Assembly: GCA_008080735.1 (NCBI GenBank)
Contig: SHMW01000017.1
Coordinates: 14,196 to 58,540, forward strand
Length of the DNA stretch: 44,345 nt
Reading direction: 5' to 3'
From: Promethearchaeota archaeon
GTDB taxonomy: Archaea > Asgardarchaeota > Lokiarchaeia > Sigyniarchaeales > SOKP01
The notes beneath the pieces were generated by a model. It saw only the letters and a program-made list of their open reading frames with translations, had not been told where the DNA came from and did not search any database. Positions 18,392 through 27,395 of this stretch are shown piece after piece. How positions within the stretch are numbered: the first letter of the stretch is position 1; each line of letters begins with the position of its first letter. The position numbers were made by a program, and so were the translations under genes.

Positions 18392-18796
18392 ATGAAATTC
18401 CTTGCAAAAACAAAAGACGACATCAGCAGAGCCGCGATAGATTGCTTTAGTTTTACTCACATAATATTAGGTTTTTTTGGGTATTTTGTCCTCGATAGCA
18501 TTTCCTACACCATTTTGGGAACCAGCAATACCCCTATTAGTTTGATTTTACTAATTAGTTTCAGTATAATTTGGGAGCTTTTTGAAAATTTTGTACTATT
18601 ACAATTTGGTATTAAATTTGCGAGCAGGAAGGATAGTGTGTTAAACTCTGTGATGGATGTTATTTTCTTTTTTGGTGGTGGGATGGTCGTGATGCTAAGT
18701 TTTTATTTAGATTTATCTCAATTTCTCCTTTTCATTTTGATTTTCTTTCCCAGTACGATACTGACTTCCTTCTTCTATTTTTATTATTTGAAGTGA
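18392..18796 (+). CDS. Small four-span membrane protein (YjdF/DUF2238-like)
   Basis: A 134-residue integral membrane protein with about four hydrophobic helices. Polar residues buried in or near the helices form a pattern: AIDCFSFTHIILGFFGY, IIWELFENFVLLQFG, then RKDSVLNSVMDVIFFFGGG. The HxxxG, WELxEN and DSxxNSxxD spacing resembles the YjdF/DUF2238 family of unknown function; this is a resemblance by eye. There is no Shine-Dalgarno and the transcript may be leaderless. The 284 bases upstream contain only AT-rich sequence. Confidence 0.6.
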   Translation: MKFLAKTKDDISRAAIDCFSFTHIILGFFGYFVLDSISYTILGTSNTPISLILLISFSIIWELFENFVLLQFGIKFASRKDSVLNSVMDVIFFFGGGMVVMLSFYLDLSQFLLFILIFFPSTILTSFFYFYYLK

Positions 18797-18832
18797 ACAG
18801 GAAAAATAAAAAAAGGGGCTTAAAAATATAGG

Positions 18833-19648
18833 TTATTGATACGACATAGCCATTGCAAATAAGCATGGACCGAAAATGATAAGCCCTAAGTATATAGATC
18901 CGAATATTGGAAAAAAATCTGTTGAGGGAAGACTGAAATTTTGCACAATTGCATAGGTAATAGCGGCAGAGAGTAAACCAAAAAACACGAAATAACCAAT
19001 AACCCCAAAGATAATTAGGTTTTTTCTGCTCTTGGAAGCTTTTGGTTTAGACGGTTCCTCTAAATAGGTTTGATGTGAAGGTCCTTGATACTCTTTATTA
19101 TCAGACTGACTAATAATTTCAATATCTATTCCCTTTTTTTTAAGCTTTTTTAACTGGCTTTTCGGGATATTCGCCATTGGGCTGAGAGCGATATATTGTA
19201 AATTATTCAAATTTTCCAATTCTCGAATATCTGTAACTTCGTTATCTTCTAAATAAATTCTTTTTAAATTGGTAAGATTAAACACCTCCCTAACGGCATC
19301 TATCCAATTATTATTGAGATTAATCATCTCCAAATTATTCAGATTATTTAATCCCCTAGCTTGAGCTATTTTATTATGGCTAAGAATTAAAACCTTCAAA
19401 TTCCTCAGATCGTCTAAGTTTTTGATTTCCGCTATATTGTTATTCGCAAGATTTAACATCTCTAAATTCTTTAAGTGTCCCAGATTTTTAATTTCCGTAA
19501 TGTTATTACCCGATAAGTCTAGTTTTTTTAAATTAGATAAATTTTCAAGACCGTTAATTTCAGAGATATCGGAAATATTCTGGTTTCTTAAAGAAAGCTT
19601 ATTATCTATTACCTCAAATACCTGATCTCGTACAGTGACTTGTACCAT
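18833..19648 (-). CDS. Leucine-rich-repeat protein with C-terminal membrane anchor
   Basis: A 271-residue protein. Residues about 15-180 contain five to six 22-residue leucine-rich repeats of the SDS22/internalin kind, with the pattern LxxLxNLxxLxLxxNxIxxI. Examples are SNLKKLDLSGNNITEIKNL, KNLEMLNLANNNIAEIKNL and RNLKVLILSHNKIAQARGL. A short polar linker (about 180-206) follows. Two transmembrane helices close the protein: NLIIFGVIGYFVFFGLLSAA and an IFGSIYLGLIIFGPCLFAM segment. LRRs bind other proteins. With no N-terminal signal peptide, the repeats probably lie in the cytoplasm. It is convergent with the small membrane protein gene, 36 bases away. Confidence 0.85.
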   Translation of the reverse strand: MVQVTVRDQVFEVIDNKLSLRNQNISDISEINGLENLSNLKKLDLSGNNITEIKNLGHLKNLEMLNLANNNIAEIKNLDDLRNLKVLILSHNKIAQARGLNNLNNLEMINLNNNWIDAVREVFNLTNLKRIYLEDNEVTDIRELENLNNLQYIALSPMANIPKSQLKKLKKKGIDIEIISQSDNKEYQGPSHQTYLEEPSKPKASKSRKNLIIFGVIGYFVFFGLLSAAITYAIVQNFSLPSTDFFPIFGSIYLGLIIFGPCLFAMAMSYQ

Positions 19649-20074
19649 TCATATCAACTTTTTTAATATTCACCTTCAAGATATATTATACGAATAATCC
19701 TTAGTTCAGATCTTTTTCCCATATTGCGATCCGGTAATATAGTCGGGAATATCACAATTTCATTGAGATGTTCTTATGACTTCTCTAAACAGCTCTCATT
19801 AGGCTTTAGGATATACGATCAAGAGATTTCAAGAATGGATAAAAAGATCCAAATAATAATTCGACAGTTTTATTTTTAAATATTTCGTCGCAAACACTAT
19901 ATCAGCTCTGCTTGCTATTACAGACATTAAGAGAAAGCTTTTCACACTAAGATTATCATTTTGATGAGATTTCATCATCTTGGTTTTATTAACTTAATAA
20001 AATTTTTAAAAACGATGGATGCTAATTTTACCCATAGGTTGTTTACAAAAAAAATAACGGGATATTAACCTACA
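19649..20074. other. Intergenic region between divergent LRR and ferredoxin genes
   Basis: No gene is supported in these 426 bases. They must carry the promoters of the LRR gene (minus) and the ferredoxin-type gene (plus). The one structured element is a small perfect hairpin, TGATGA-GATT-TCATCA, at 19962-19977, about 100 bases before the ferredoxin-type gene. TGATGA also resembles a box C, but I find no matching box D arrangement. Confidence 0.4.
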
Positions 20075-20923
20075 ATGTGTCAATATTGTTATGAACACAC
20101 GAGTAAGGTGTGGTATTTACAAGATGTGGCTCATGATCTCACCGCGGGAAGATTCTTAAAATTGTTTCCCGGACGATTTCGGAAATGGTTTTATGAGTTC
20201 ATCGATTCTAAATTGGACCAATTTGTCGATGACAGCGTAGCGGATATCAATGAACTTCAAGCGGAACGAGAACCATATAAAGGGCTTACACGATGGTTTT
20301 ATAATTTCTTTGCGAAAAATATTTTGGGTGGACAAGTAACTACGTCCGTGGATGATGCCATCAAGGTGCTGGATAAGGGAGAAGACTATTTCCTTCATTA
20401 TTGCTCTTGTAAGAGGGGTGCTGGAGGTGGGGATGATTATCGATGTATTTTTATGAATCATAACGCTCGAAGACAACGAAAATTGAGCACGGAAGATAAA
20501 GGGCGATTTATTGACAGAGATGAGGCAGAGAAAATCATTAGAGAGCATAGAAAAGACCGTCATTTTCACACGGTCATGTGGGGGATGAAAGCTAAGGTCG
20601 ATTGCATATGTAATTGCGACCATTATTGCGCGGGATTATATGTGCCCGAAATTCGATGGGGACTTCTTCCTTCTATGAAGATCACGCGTGTGAGGAATAG
20701 GGATCGATGTGATCCGGATTGTAATATATGCGTGGATATATGTTATGCAAATGCGATCGTGAAAAATGACAAAGAAAGGATTCTAAAAGTGAATGAGAAT
20801 AAATGTATAGGATGCCATCTATGTGTAGAGAATTGTCCGCGCGATGTATTTGATTCTGTCCCTCGCAAAATCTATTACGACGCCGCGATCGGAAAAATAA
20901 AAAGACGTACCGAGGACCATTAA
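20075..20923 (+). CDS. 4Fe-4S ferredoxin-type protein
   Basis: A 282-residue iron-sulfur protein. The C-terminal part has two [4Fe-4S] motifs: CDPDCNICVDICYANAI, slightly stretched at its first Cys pair, and CIGCHLCVENCPRDVF. The middle has Cys groups HYCSCKRGAGG and DCICNCDHYC that parallel those of the protein encoded at 17001. The N-terminus (MCQYCYEHT) adds another CxxC. A redox carrier or sensor with an extra metal site is likely. No catalytic domain is recognisable. It stands alone between two intergenic regions. Confidence 0.8.
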   Translation: MCQYCYEHTSKVWYLQDVAHDLTAGRFLKLFPGRFRKWFYEFIDSKLDQFVDDSVADINELQAEREPYKGLTRWFYNFFAKNILGGQVTTSVDDAIKVLDKGEDYFLHYCSCKRGAGGGDDYRCIFMNHNARRQRKLSTEDKGRFIDRDEAEKIIREHRKDRHFHTVMWGMKAKVDCICNCDHYCAGLYVPEIRWGLLPSMKITRVRNRDRCDPDCNICVDICYANAIVKNDKERILKVNENKCIGCHLCVENCPRDVFDSVPRKIYYDAAIGKIKRRTEDH

Positions 20924-21050
20924 TTTTTAAATAGTAGCCCAGGATTCCAGACTATTTCACCCATAAAGAGTACCCTAATCAAAAAAACATATAAACGCGC
21001 TAAATTTGGTGAAGTGGGTTTAGCTTCTTTCTTTTTTCCAGCTTCGTAAT

Positions 21051-21854
21051 TTATATCTTTTTAAAACAGCAATCAGTTAACGCCATCATCTCTTCAAGGC
21101 ATTCATCCACGAATCGCACCCGTTTTTTCCATTCAGACGTGGATTGGAAGCTTCTACTCCATTTTTCATAACCACTCTCGTCTATTTCCACATGATATCT
21201 ATCTGGGGTTTCCCACTCGTGTCCTTCAACCTCAATATATTCGGGATTTTTGGCGTGATTCCATAGGATTAACGGCCATGCTCCGTAAAATCCTACTGTA
21301 GTACGAGAAGGATATCTAAGAAGATGATGTCCTAATTCAGGGGTGAAAATATAGCTCACGGAGATGATATCTATATCTTCTGAAAATCCGAGTATCTTCG
21401 ATCCTACATGATTGATGATTTTTTCTGTATCTCTTTGCGTACGAGGATGGGTTTTGAAAGCGCGATCGGAACGCCCTATATGAAGCAAATCAAAATTAAA
21501 GGAGTCTTTCATTGTCTCCATTATTTCACTAGGATAATTATTAATCCAATGGAGGAGCCTGTCGAAATCAATGTAAAAAATTCGTTGATATTGCTCTTCT
21601 TCACACACATCGAGGGCACATCGAATGGCAAAGGAATAGGTGTCGATTTGTGGGTCATTAGGAGTGAGTCTTACGGTTATATTATCCTTTTGTAGAGTAT
21701 TAATTACTTCTGAAGAGGTAAAGGAGGTACAGGAGATGATAATGTTTGGGTGGAATTTATTTATAAACGATAAGGCCTTTTCAAAACTCTTTCTGAGTCG
21801 AAACTCTGGTTCATGAAGTGTAGAGGCAATGATAATAGAATCGAAAACAGTCAT
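21051..21854 (-). CDS. Putative glycosyltransferase-fold protein, function unknown
   Basis: A 267-residue soluble protein that I cannot place with confidence. The N-terminus alternates strands and helices (FDSIIIASTLHE, PNIIISCTSF, ITVRLTPNDPQIDTYSFAI), and a strand ends in FYIDFDRLLHW. That DxD-like site, followed by FDLLHIGRSDRAF, resembles GT-A-fold glycosyltransferases. The C-terminal YGAWPLILW and EVEGHEWETPDRYHVEID segments are distinctive but unknown to me. There is no signal peptide or membrane segment. It converges on the ferredoxin-type gene. Confidence 0.55.
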   Translation of the reverse strand: MTVFDSIIIASTLHEPEFRLRKSFEKALSFINKFHPNIIISCTSFTSSEVINTLQKDNITVRLTPNDPQIDTYSFAIRCALDVCEEEQYQRIFYIDFDRLLHWINNYPSEIMETMKDSFNFDLLHIGRSDRAFKTHPRTQRDTEKIINHVGSKILGFSEDIDIISVSYIFTPELGHHLLRYPSRTTVGFYGAWPLILWNHAKNPEYIEVEGHEWETPDRYHVEIDESGYEKWSRSFQSTSEWKKRVRFVDECLEEMMALTDCCFKKI

Positions 21855-22073
21855 ATACTATATAACATACACGGCGAATTATATTTCTTCTCTGTATAGT
21901 ATTTTTCTATAGAGAGAAACACCAGCACTCATATCACTCATCTTATTTTGGATCAAAATGTCAAAAGTTAAAAACTATGAATTCTTTATTATACTCAGAG
22001 ACAAGAATACAATCGAGTCTTACGATAAAAAATAACGATTATAAATATTACAGAACACACGAAGTATTAAGTT

Positions 22074-22700
22074 ATGAATTGTATATCAACCGAAGACGTA
22101 AAAGAATGGAACGGAAGAACAATTGAAATTGATGATTCTGGCACGGGTGATATCGTAGGAGATGCATTTATTGGTTTTCACGATGTCCCGACAGGAGAAA
22201 TTATCTTTCGCGGAATTTCTGTTGGATTCTATACTGAAGAGAATAGAAATGACGATGGACCGAAAAAGCGAATTTTAGAAGCGGTCAAAGACGGCCTGAA
22301 AAGCCTCAATTATAATAAAGAACACGATCGAATCCTTCTCTGTCGAGGAAGCTGTTTTGACTTGGTAAGAGAATGGTTTGAACAAGAGGAATTTAACTAT
22401 TTACCCGCGATTGTCGAGGGTAAACTTCAAGACGCCGTTGAAGGAAGATTCATTTCCCATTTGAGATCGCTTGGAGTTAAATCCAAGAAGTTATCAAAAT
22501 CAGCCGGAAAAGAACGATTTTTTATTTTATTTAACTGGGTTTGCGAAGATTTTCCAAATCGAGAAAAATTTGTAAAGCGGGGATTCCCAGCTTGGCAAAA
22601 GCGTTGGCGAGGAAGAGCTCAGAATCGGTACGAGTCAAAAGCTCAAAAACGCAATTTTATCAAATCTCGAGCCAAGGAAATCCTTCAGAAACAAATCTAA
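22074..22700 (+). CDS. Hypothetical protein, possible RNase H-like fold
   Basis: A 208-residue basic protein. The first 120 residues contain EIDDSGTGDIVGDAFIGFHD, GEIIFRGISVGFY, RILEAVKDGLKSL and DRILLCRGSCFDLVREWF. The acidic first strand with a following strand and a later helix looks like an RNase H-type fold, but the assignment is weak. The C-terminal 60 residues are strongly basic (KRWRGRAQNRYESKAQKRN) and could bind nucleic acid. No family is recognised. It is monocistronic, with about 220 bases of AT-rich sequence before it. Confidence 0.6.
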   Translation: MNCISTEDVKEWNGRTIEIDDSGTGDIVGDAFIGFHDVPTGEIIFRGISVGFYTEENRNDDGPKKRILEAVKDGLKSLNYNKEHDRILLCRGSCFDLVREWFEQEEFNYLPAIVEGKLQDAVEGRFISHLRSLGVKSKKLSKSAGKERFFILFNWVCEDFPNREKFVKRGFPAWQKRWRGRAQNRYESKAQKRNFIKSRAKEILQKQI

Positions 22701-22958
22701 ATTGTTCTTCTTCCTTCTAAGATTTACAGATTTTAATTTGTTTTATTTTATTTTAAACACTAATTATTTTTTAGATCTAGTTAGAAATTTTTAAAAAAAT
22801 CTAGAAACTTATGTTTTTATTATATATTAAAAAATTAGTAAAATTCCTATAAAATCTCGTATTCATAACATGTATGGCATTCTATTGGATTATAATAATA
22901 GATATAAATCATAAATGAGATATAAAAAATATTTTCATATTGAAGTTAGTGATTTTTG

Positions 22959-23561
22959 ATGGTTAAAAGGAGTAATAACGAAAGTAAGAATGGAGAAAAG
23001 GATAAAGAAGAGCAAATTTATACATTTATAGAAGGGGAAAATATCGATTTGACCCCAACAAATTCCGATCATATCGAAATTTATGCAAAATGGACTAATT
23101 CAGAGAAAGTACGAAAATTTGCTAGAAACTAAGTACCTAGAACTATTGAAGAAATGAAAAAATGGTATGAACCACAGGGAGAAGGTCCTAAAGAACATAT
23201 TTCTATGGAGATATGGCATAAAAAAGATAAAAAATTAATTGGATTGGGGGGATTGAATCATATTAACTGGTATAATAGAACTGCTAATATTTTTATGCAG
23301 ATTGGAGAGTTGGATTACTGGAGTCAAGGAATCGGAACCGAAGCAGCAAAATTAATTGTGGATTATGGATTTTTGGAACTTAATTTACATAAGATTTATG
23401 CTGGTGTGTTATCCAAAAATGTAGGCTCTTGGAGTTGTGCAGAAAAGGTAGGCTTTATCCAAGAGGCAACGTTAAAAGAAGAGGCTTATGTAAATGGCGA
23501 ATATTTAGATGTTAAAAAATACTATCTTTTTAAAGATGAGTGGCTTAGCCAAAGAGACTAA
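22959..23561 (+). pseudogene. GNAT acetyltransferase (RimJ-like), interrupted by one in-frame TAA
   Basis: From ATG 22959 the frame encodes the start of a GNAT N-acetyltransferase (GENIDLTPTNSDHIEIYAKW, then VRKFARN). It meets TAA at 23130-23132 and continues without a frameshift as VPRTIEEMKKWYEP through the acetyl-CoA loop region (GELDYWSQGIGTEAAKLIV) to a normal end. The intact neighbour has Thr where the stop falls (ARSTTPTT against ARN-stop-VPRT). The rest of the reading frame shows no decay, so the stop is recent, an error, or read through. Restarting at ATG 23154 would lose the first strand and helix of the fold. Confidence 0.75.
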
Positions 23562-23576
23562 TTATTAAACAAGGTG

Positions 23577-24176
23577 ATGAGCATTTCACCCAATAAACTA
23601 AATCATAAAATAACACCCTTTTTAGATGGTGATCATATATGTCTTGTTCCAATAAAAAAAGAACATTTAGATCTTTACGTAAAATGGATGAATAATCCTC
23701 GAGTACGTCGCTTAGCCCGATCTACCACTCCCACGACAAAAGAAGATATTGAAAAACGTTTCGAGGTTCAGAAAAAAAAAATAAAAGATAGTTTCTATTT
23801 TGAAATATTCCATAAACAAGATAAAAAACTAATCGGAGATTGCGGCTTTAACAATATAAGTTGGATTGATAGACGGGGGAATATTGGTTTAGGAATAGGA
23901 GAACCGAAATATTGGAATAAGGGTATTGCTTCAGAAGCAGTGAATTTACTATTAAAATACGGATTTGATGAATTAAACTTGTTTAAAATTTATGCAGATA
24001 TTTTTTCTCCAAATATCGGCTCTTGGAGATGTGCTGAAAAAGTTGGAATGAAACGTGAAGCAGAATTAAAAAAACATGAATATATAGAAGGGAAATATGT
24101 TGATAGATATATATATTCTATCTTTAAAGATGATTGGAAAGATTATAATAAAAATAGGAAAAATTATGCTGGATAG
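23577..24176 (+). CDS. GNAT acetyltransferase (RimJ/RimL-like)
   Basis: The intact member of a tandem GNAT family array, with about 199 residues. These enzymes move an acetyl group from acetyl-CoA to amines, often protein N-termini or small molecules. Motifs are GDHICLVPIKKEHLDLYVKW at the start, KLIGDCGFNNISWID, the acetyl-CoA-binding GEPKYWNKGIASEAVNLLL, and NIGSWRCAEKVGMKREAELKK near the end. It starts 15 bases after the preceding copy. AAGGTGATG overlaps the start codon, so both GTG 23574 and ATG 23577 are possible. The substrate is unknown. Confidence 0.88.
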   Translation: MSISPNKLNHKITPFLDGDHICLVPIKKEHLDLYVKWMNNPRVRRLARSTTPTTKEDIEKRFEVQKKKIKDSFYFEIFHKQDKKLIGDCGFNNISWIDRRGNIGLGIGEPKYWNKGIASEAVNLLLKYGFDELNLFKIYADIFSPNIGSWRCAEKVGMKREAELKKHEYIEGKYVDRYIYSIFKDDWKDYNKNRKNYAG

Positions 24177-24221
24177 GATTTCGTATGGGGAAAAAAAAGA
24201 AGATTGGCCAATTTGTGGGGG

Positions 24222-24687
24222 GGTGGTCAAATCTCACTTATTCCTTCTTACAAAGAGAACATCACTTTATATGCTAAATGGATGCATAACCCAAATATGA
24301 GAAGATTTTCACATATTCTGTTTCCTATTTCTTTAGATGAGTTCAAAAAATGGTTATAACCCTGAGAAAATAGATTTAAGGAGTTTAATGTCTTTGAAAC
24401 TCATCATATTGACGAGGAAAAGTCGATTAGAAAAGCGGGATTAAGCCATTTAATTGGTATGTTCGACATGCGAAGATTATAGTTTTAAAGAACTTAATCT
24501 GAAGAAAACTTATGTAAATATCGCAGTTCCTAATATCGGATCATGGAAAGTTGTTGAGAAACTAGGCTTTACTTTTGAGAGCACATCTAAGCATGAATTT
24601 TATGTAAAAGGTAAATATCTTGATGTGAAAAAGTACTATTTACTAAAAGAGGATTGGATAAAAATGAACCTCCTTAGATGGATTTAG
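24222..24687 (+). pseudogene. Decayed third copy of the GNAT acetyltransferase
   Basis: Fragments of the same protein family appear in different frames. An early part reads LIPSYKENITLYAKWMHNP and RRFSHILFPISLDEFKKWL and is then stopped twice (TAA, TGA near 24357-24365). A later part, from about 24460, reads FKELNLKKTYVNIAVPNIGSW to the normal C-terminus (YLDVKKYYLLKEDW). The central acetyl-CoA-binding segment is missing. Stops, a frame change and the deletion show this copy is dead. Confidence 0.82.
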
Positions 24688-24741
24688 AAAACACTTCTTT
24701 TTGTTTAGAATAAAATCAATTAGAACTTAATTAGGTCGAAA

Positions 24742-25017
24742 TCATCCACCACCCAAGGCAATGGAAAGGTGAATTTCGTCACCTTCCTTAACTTTCGTAT
24801 CATATTCATCCAGATATTTAATATCCCTTCCATTCAATAAGATTATATTCTCTTCCCGTAATAATCCATCATCTAACAATTTAGGCTTTATCTTATCTTT
24901 ATGCTCCTCTACAAATTGCGAAATAATATCTCGCATCGTCTCCCCTTCATACTCTACTTCCTTTTTCCCAAGATCTATTCGGAACATATTTAATAATTTC
25001 ATCCTAACTTTCGGCAT
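24742..25017 (-). CDS. MoaD/ThiS-like ubiquitin-fold sulfur carrier
   Basis: A 91-residue beta-grasp protein ending in LGGG, the flexible glycine tail that MoaD, ThiS and archaeal SAMP proteins use for activation by an E1-like enzyme. The fold is visible: a first strand MPKVRMKLLNMFRIDLG, a helix with TMRDIISQFVEEH, then ENIILLNGRDIKYL and the final DEIHLSIALGGG. The start at 25017 is set by a strong AAGGAGATT six bases upstream, which rules out the longer frame from 25062. Its position 200 bases downstream of the tungsten-type oxidoreductase suggests it supplies sulfur for tungstopterin. The protein could also tag other proteins. The tail has one Gly beyond the usual Gly-Gly; processing or tolerance is unknown. 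Confidence 0.85.
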   Translation of the reverse strand: MPKVRMKLLNMFRIDLGKKEVEYEGETMRDIISQFVEEHKDKIKPKLLDDGLLREENIILLNGRDIKYLDEYDTKVKEGDEIHLSIALGGG

Positions 25018-25150
25018 ATCTAATCTCCTTATACTGTTAATTGGGTCTGTATGTATATTCAATAATATTATGTAAAAATATTCTTAAAAATTTGTTTTTG
25101 ATATTTTATAACTCAAATTGATCTACTTTGGGTAATCTAAATCTAAAGAT

Positions 25151-25168
25151 ATAAAAAAATAGAAAATA
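25151..25168 (-). terminator. T-rich terminator after the AOR gene
   Basis: On the minus strand this reads as a T-rich run (CTATTTTCTATTTTTTTAT), about 50 bases after the oxidoreductase stop. It would end that transcript before the MoaD-like gene, which has its own Shine-Dalgarno and probably its own promoter. Confidence 0.45.
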
Positions 25169-25216
25169 GTTAGTTGTGTGGATGGGTTGGATTGGTTTCA
25201 TTTCGGATTGGGCAAA

Positions 25217-27067
25217 TTATGCCTCTAATCCTAATTCCTTTAGTTTTGCTTTGGTGGGGTGTCCTTCTCCATCATATCCTCTCTGCTCGTAATACATGTC
25301 AAGCATCGAGTCTAATGGATGTTTATTTCCTTTTGCGGGCCCTTCAGGCATTTCTTCAGTTGTTAATCTTTTTGGTAACGAATCATCTTTTCTGCCGAAT
25401 CCTTCTCTGGCATTAAATTGTCTTTCCAAGGCATAAATTCGCTCTCCCGCTTTAACAAATTCGTCTGCGGTAAAATCACCCCATCCCATTACGGCTCCGA
25501 CCATTGGAGCAAACTCTTCCGCTCCTGCAGAGAATGTCTGAAAGAGACATGTTCCCGTCGAATCCACCGCAGCGGTAAGGTTTTGGAATAGGATAGTTAG
25601 TCCGACTTTGTCCGCACTCCCATCAAATGGGTCTGCCTTCAATGGTGCTCCAGCTATTTCAGCGGCAATTGTATAACCGTTTACATGGGCTCCACCTCTA
25701 TTAGATGTGGCGTAATTTAGTCCAATACCATAAGCCCCTCGAGGATCATAGGCAGGAAGTTCTAATCCTTTTGCTTGCATTGTATATTCTTCCGCTCCCT
25801 TACCAATTTTCTTGGCGGCAGCTAAAGAACCGTCTGCCAAAGTGTCTCCAAATCCTTCTCGCTTGCCCATCATCTCCAAGGTTTTAATCATTGCGTCCGC
25901 ATCGCCCCATTTCAACTCGAAACCTAAATCATCCTTTGTAATTAGGCCTTTTTCGTAGGCTTCCATAGCAAATCCAATAGTAACTCCCGCAGAAATAGTG
26001 TCAAATCCATATTCATTGCATATCCAGTTTGCTCTGGCAATGGCATCCAAATCATTAATTCCAAGTTCAGCACCAAAAGCCCATGTGGTTTCATATTCTA
26101 AACTCTCTCCTTCCGTTTTCTCATAATGTTTGCCGCCCCAGGTGCCTTCGTTATACTCTACCCATCGTCCACAGGCTATTGGGCATTTATAACATGCTAC
26201 TGCCTTTTTTAAGAGATCATCGGCAATCGTCTCCCCAGAAATATCTTCTGCCTCATCAAATTGCCCGGTCTGAAAATTACGAGTGGGTAATATTCCCGCA
26301 CCATTAATAACATTCACCAATACCGCAGTTCCCAACGCGTTCAATGCGCCTCCTGACTTTGTTAAATCTCCTCCGGCAGGATGGCTTTGCAACGCATTGA
26401 CCGTTTCTTGGACTGCTTCATCCATAGCATCCGGATTCGCAACTTCTATTTTTTGGGTTCCTCTGACGACAATTGCTTTTAGATTCTTACTCCCCATCAC
26501 CGCACCTGCGCCACCTCTTCCAGCAGCTCTATATTTATCGTTCATCACACCTGCGATTTTTGAAAGCTTCTCACCGGCAATACCGCATTGTAGCACATGA
26601 GCCTTCTCATCTGTCTCGCTTTTAAGAGCATCATCCACTTCAGAAACCATTTTTCCCCAGTATTTCTTCGCTTTCCGAATTTCCACCTCTCCATCATGTA
26701 TCCATAAATAAACCGGCTTCTTTGCTTTCCCCTTAATTACCAGAACGTCAAATCCCGCCTTTCTTAACGCGGCTCCCCATGTTCCACCGGAATTCGCGGT
26801 AAGAATCGTCCCTGTTAATGGAGACTTCGTGACCACCATATATCGACTACTGCTGGGTGCTTTTGTATCTGTGAGCACGCCAGACGCGATTACCATGATA
26901 TTGTCAGGCGATAATGGATCTGTGTTCGGCTCCATCTCGTTGTAGAGAATATAATCTCCTATCCCCCGTCCACCGATATATTTGCGAACGATTTCCTCGT
27001 CAAGCTCCTCTACTTCCCACTTCTCCTTATTTAAATCTACCCTTAATACTTTTCCATAATAAGTCAT
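25217..27067 (-). CDS. Tungsten-containing aldehyde:ferredoxin oxidoreductase (AOR family)
   Basis: A protein of about 616 residues that oxidises aldehydes to carboxylic acids with ferredoxin as acceptor, or runs in reverse, using a tungsten bis-pterin and one [4Fe-4S] cluster. The N-terminus MTYYGKVLRVDLNKEKWEVE and the glycine-rich KYIGGRGIGDYILYNE are characteristic. The cluster motif is CYKCPIACGRW, with the fourth Cys probably in STGTCLFQTF. The pterin-contacting AYDPRGAYGIGLNYATSNRGGAH is clear. I start it at ATG 27067, seven codons inside the longer frame, because GAAGAGG lies just upstream. The neighbouring Lrp-type gene and MoaD-like gene form a functional island with it. The aldehyde substrate is not predictable. 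Confidence 0.94.
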   Translation of the reverse strand: MTYYGKVLRVDLNKEKWEVEELDEEIVRKYIGGRGIGDYILYNEMEPNTDPLSPDNIMVIASGVLTDTKAPSSSRYMVVTKSPLTGTILTANSGGTWGAALRKAGFDVLVIKGKAKKPVYLWIHDGEVEIRKAKKYWGKMVSEVDDALKSETDEKAHVLQCGIAGEKLSKIAGVMNDKYRAAGRGGAGAVMGSKNLKAIVVRGTQKIEVANPDAMDEAVQETVNALQSHPAGGDLTKSGGALNALGTAVLVNVINGAGILPTRNFQTGQFDEAEDISGETIADDLLKKAVACYKCPIACGRWVEYNEGTWGGKHYEKTEGESLEYETTWAFGAELGINDLDAIARANWICNEYGFDTISAGVTIGFAMEAYEKGLITKDDLGFELKWGDADAMIKTLEMMGKREGFGDTLADGSLAAAKKIGKGAEEYTMQAKGLELPAYDPRGAYGIGLNYATSNRGGAHVNGYTIAAEIAGAPLKADPFDGSADKVGLTILFQNLTAAVDSTGTCLFQTFSAGAEEFAPMVGAVMGWGDFTADEFVKAGERIYALERQFNAREGFGRKDDSLPKRLTTEEMPEGPAKGNKHPLDSMLDMYYEQRGYDGEGHPTKAKLKELGLEA

Positions 27068-27150
27068 TTTTTTTGTTCGCCTCTTCATTTTGATTGGATC
27101 GAATATTATTCATCTGACAAAAAAGTGAAGATCCGCATTTTCCGCCTTTC

Positions 27151-27182
27151 ATTCACACGAAAAGTGAATAATATTTTTTCCA
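27151..27182 (-). promoter_or_regulatory. Inverted repeat next to TATA-like box, probable AOR promoter/operator
   Basis: ATTCAC and GTGAAT form an inverted repeat with a seven-base spacer at 27151-27169. On the minus strand it is directly preceded by an AT-rich TATA-like stretch (AAAAAATATTATT). This puts the repeat at the likely transcription start of the oxidoreductase gene. A half-site-like AGTGAAG occurs at 27124-27130. The divergent Lrp-type regulator is the natural candidate to bind it. Confidence 0.5.
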
Positions 27183-27395
27183 ATTTTTCTGCAATTTATT
27201 CGCAAAATTGCGTTGTTCCGTATTAGAATATTATTAGGTGCTATATAAATACACATTATGCATGAAAAGACACATCGAATCTCCTCCAATTTATTACTTC
27301 TAGAAAATATACGCTTCGAAAAACTTAAATATTCATTTAAATAGGTTCTATATGTAGGTTTCAATAAAAAATACGAATCGTGCGTGAGATGGACA

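Noticed and set aside
8671..23132. Reassignment of TAA as a sense codon, based on two genes with an in-frame TAA
   Set aside because: All the other genes end normally at TAA, TAG or TGA with no sensible extension, so two local mutations or errors are far simpler.
24097..24300. 67-residue frame spanning the end of the second GNAT gene
   Set aside because: It is a frame-shifted shadow of the GNAT gene running into the decayed third copy.
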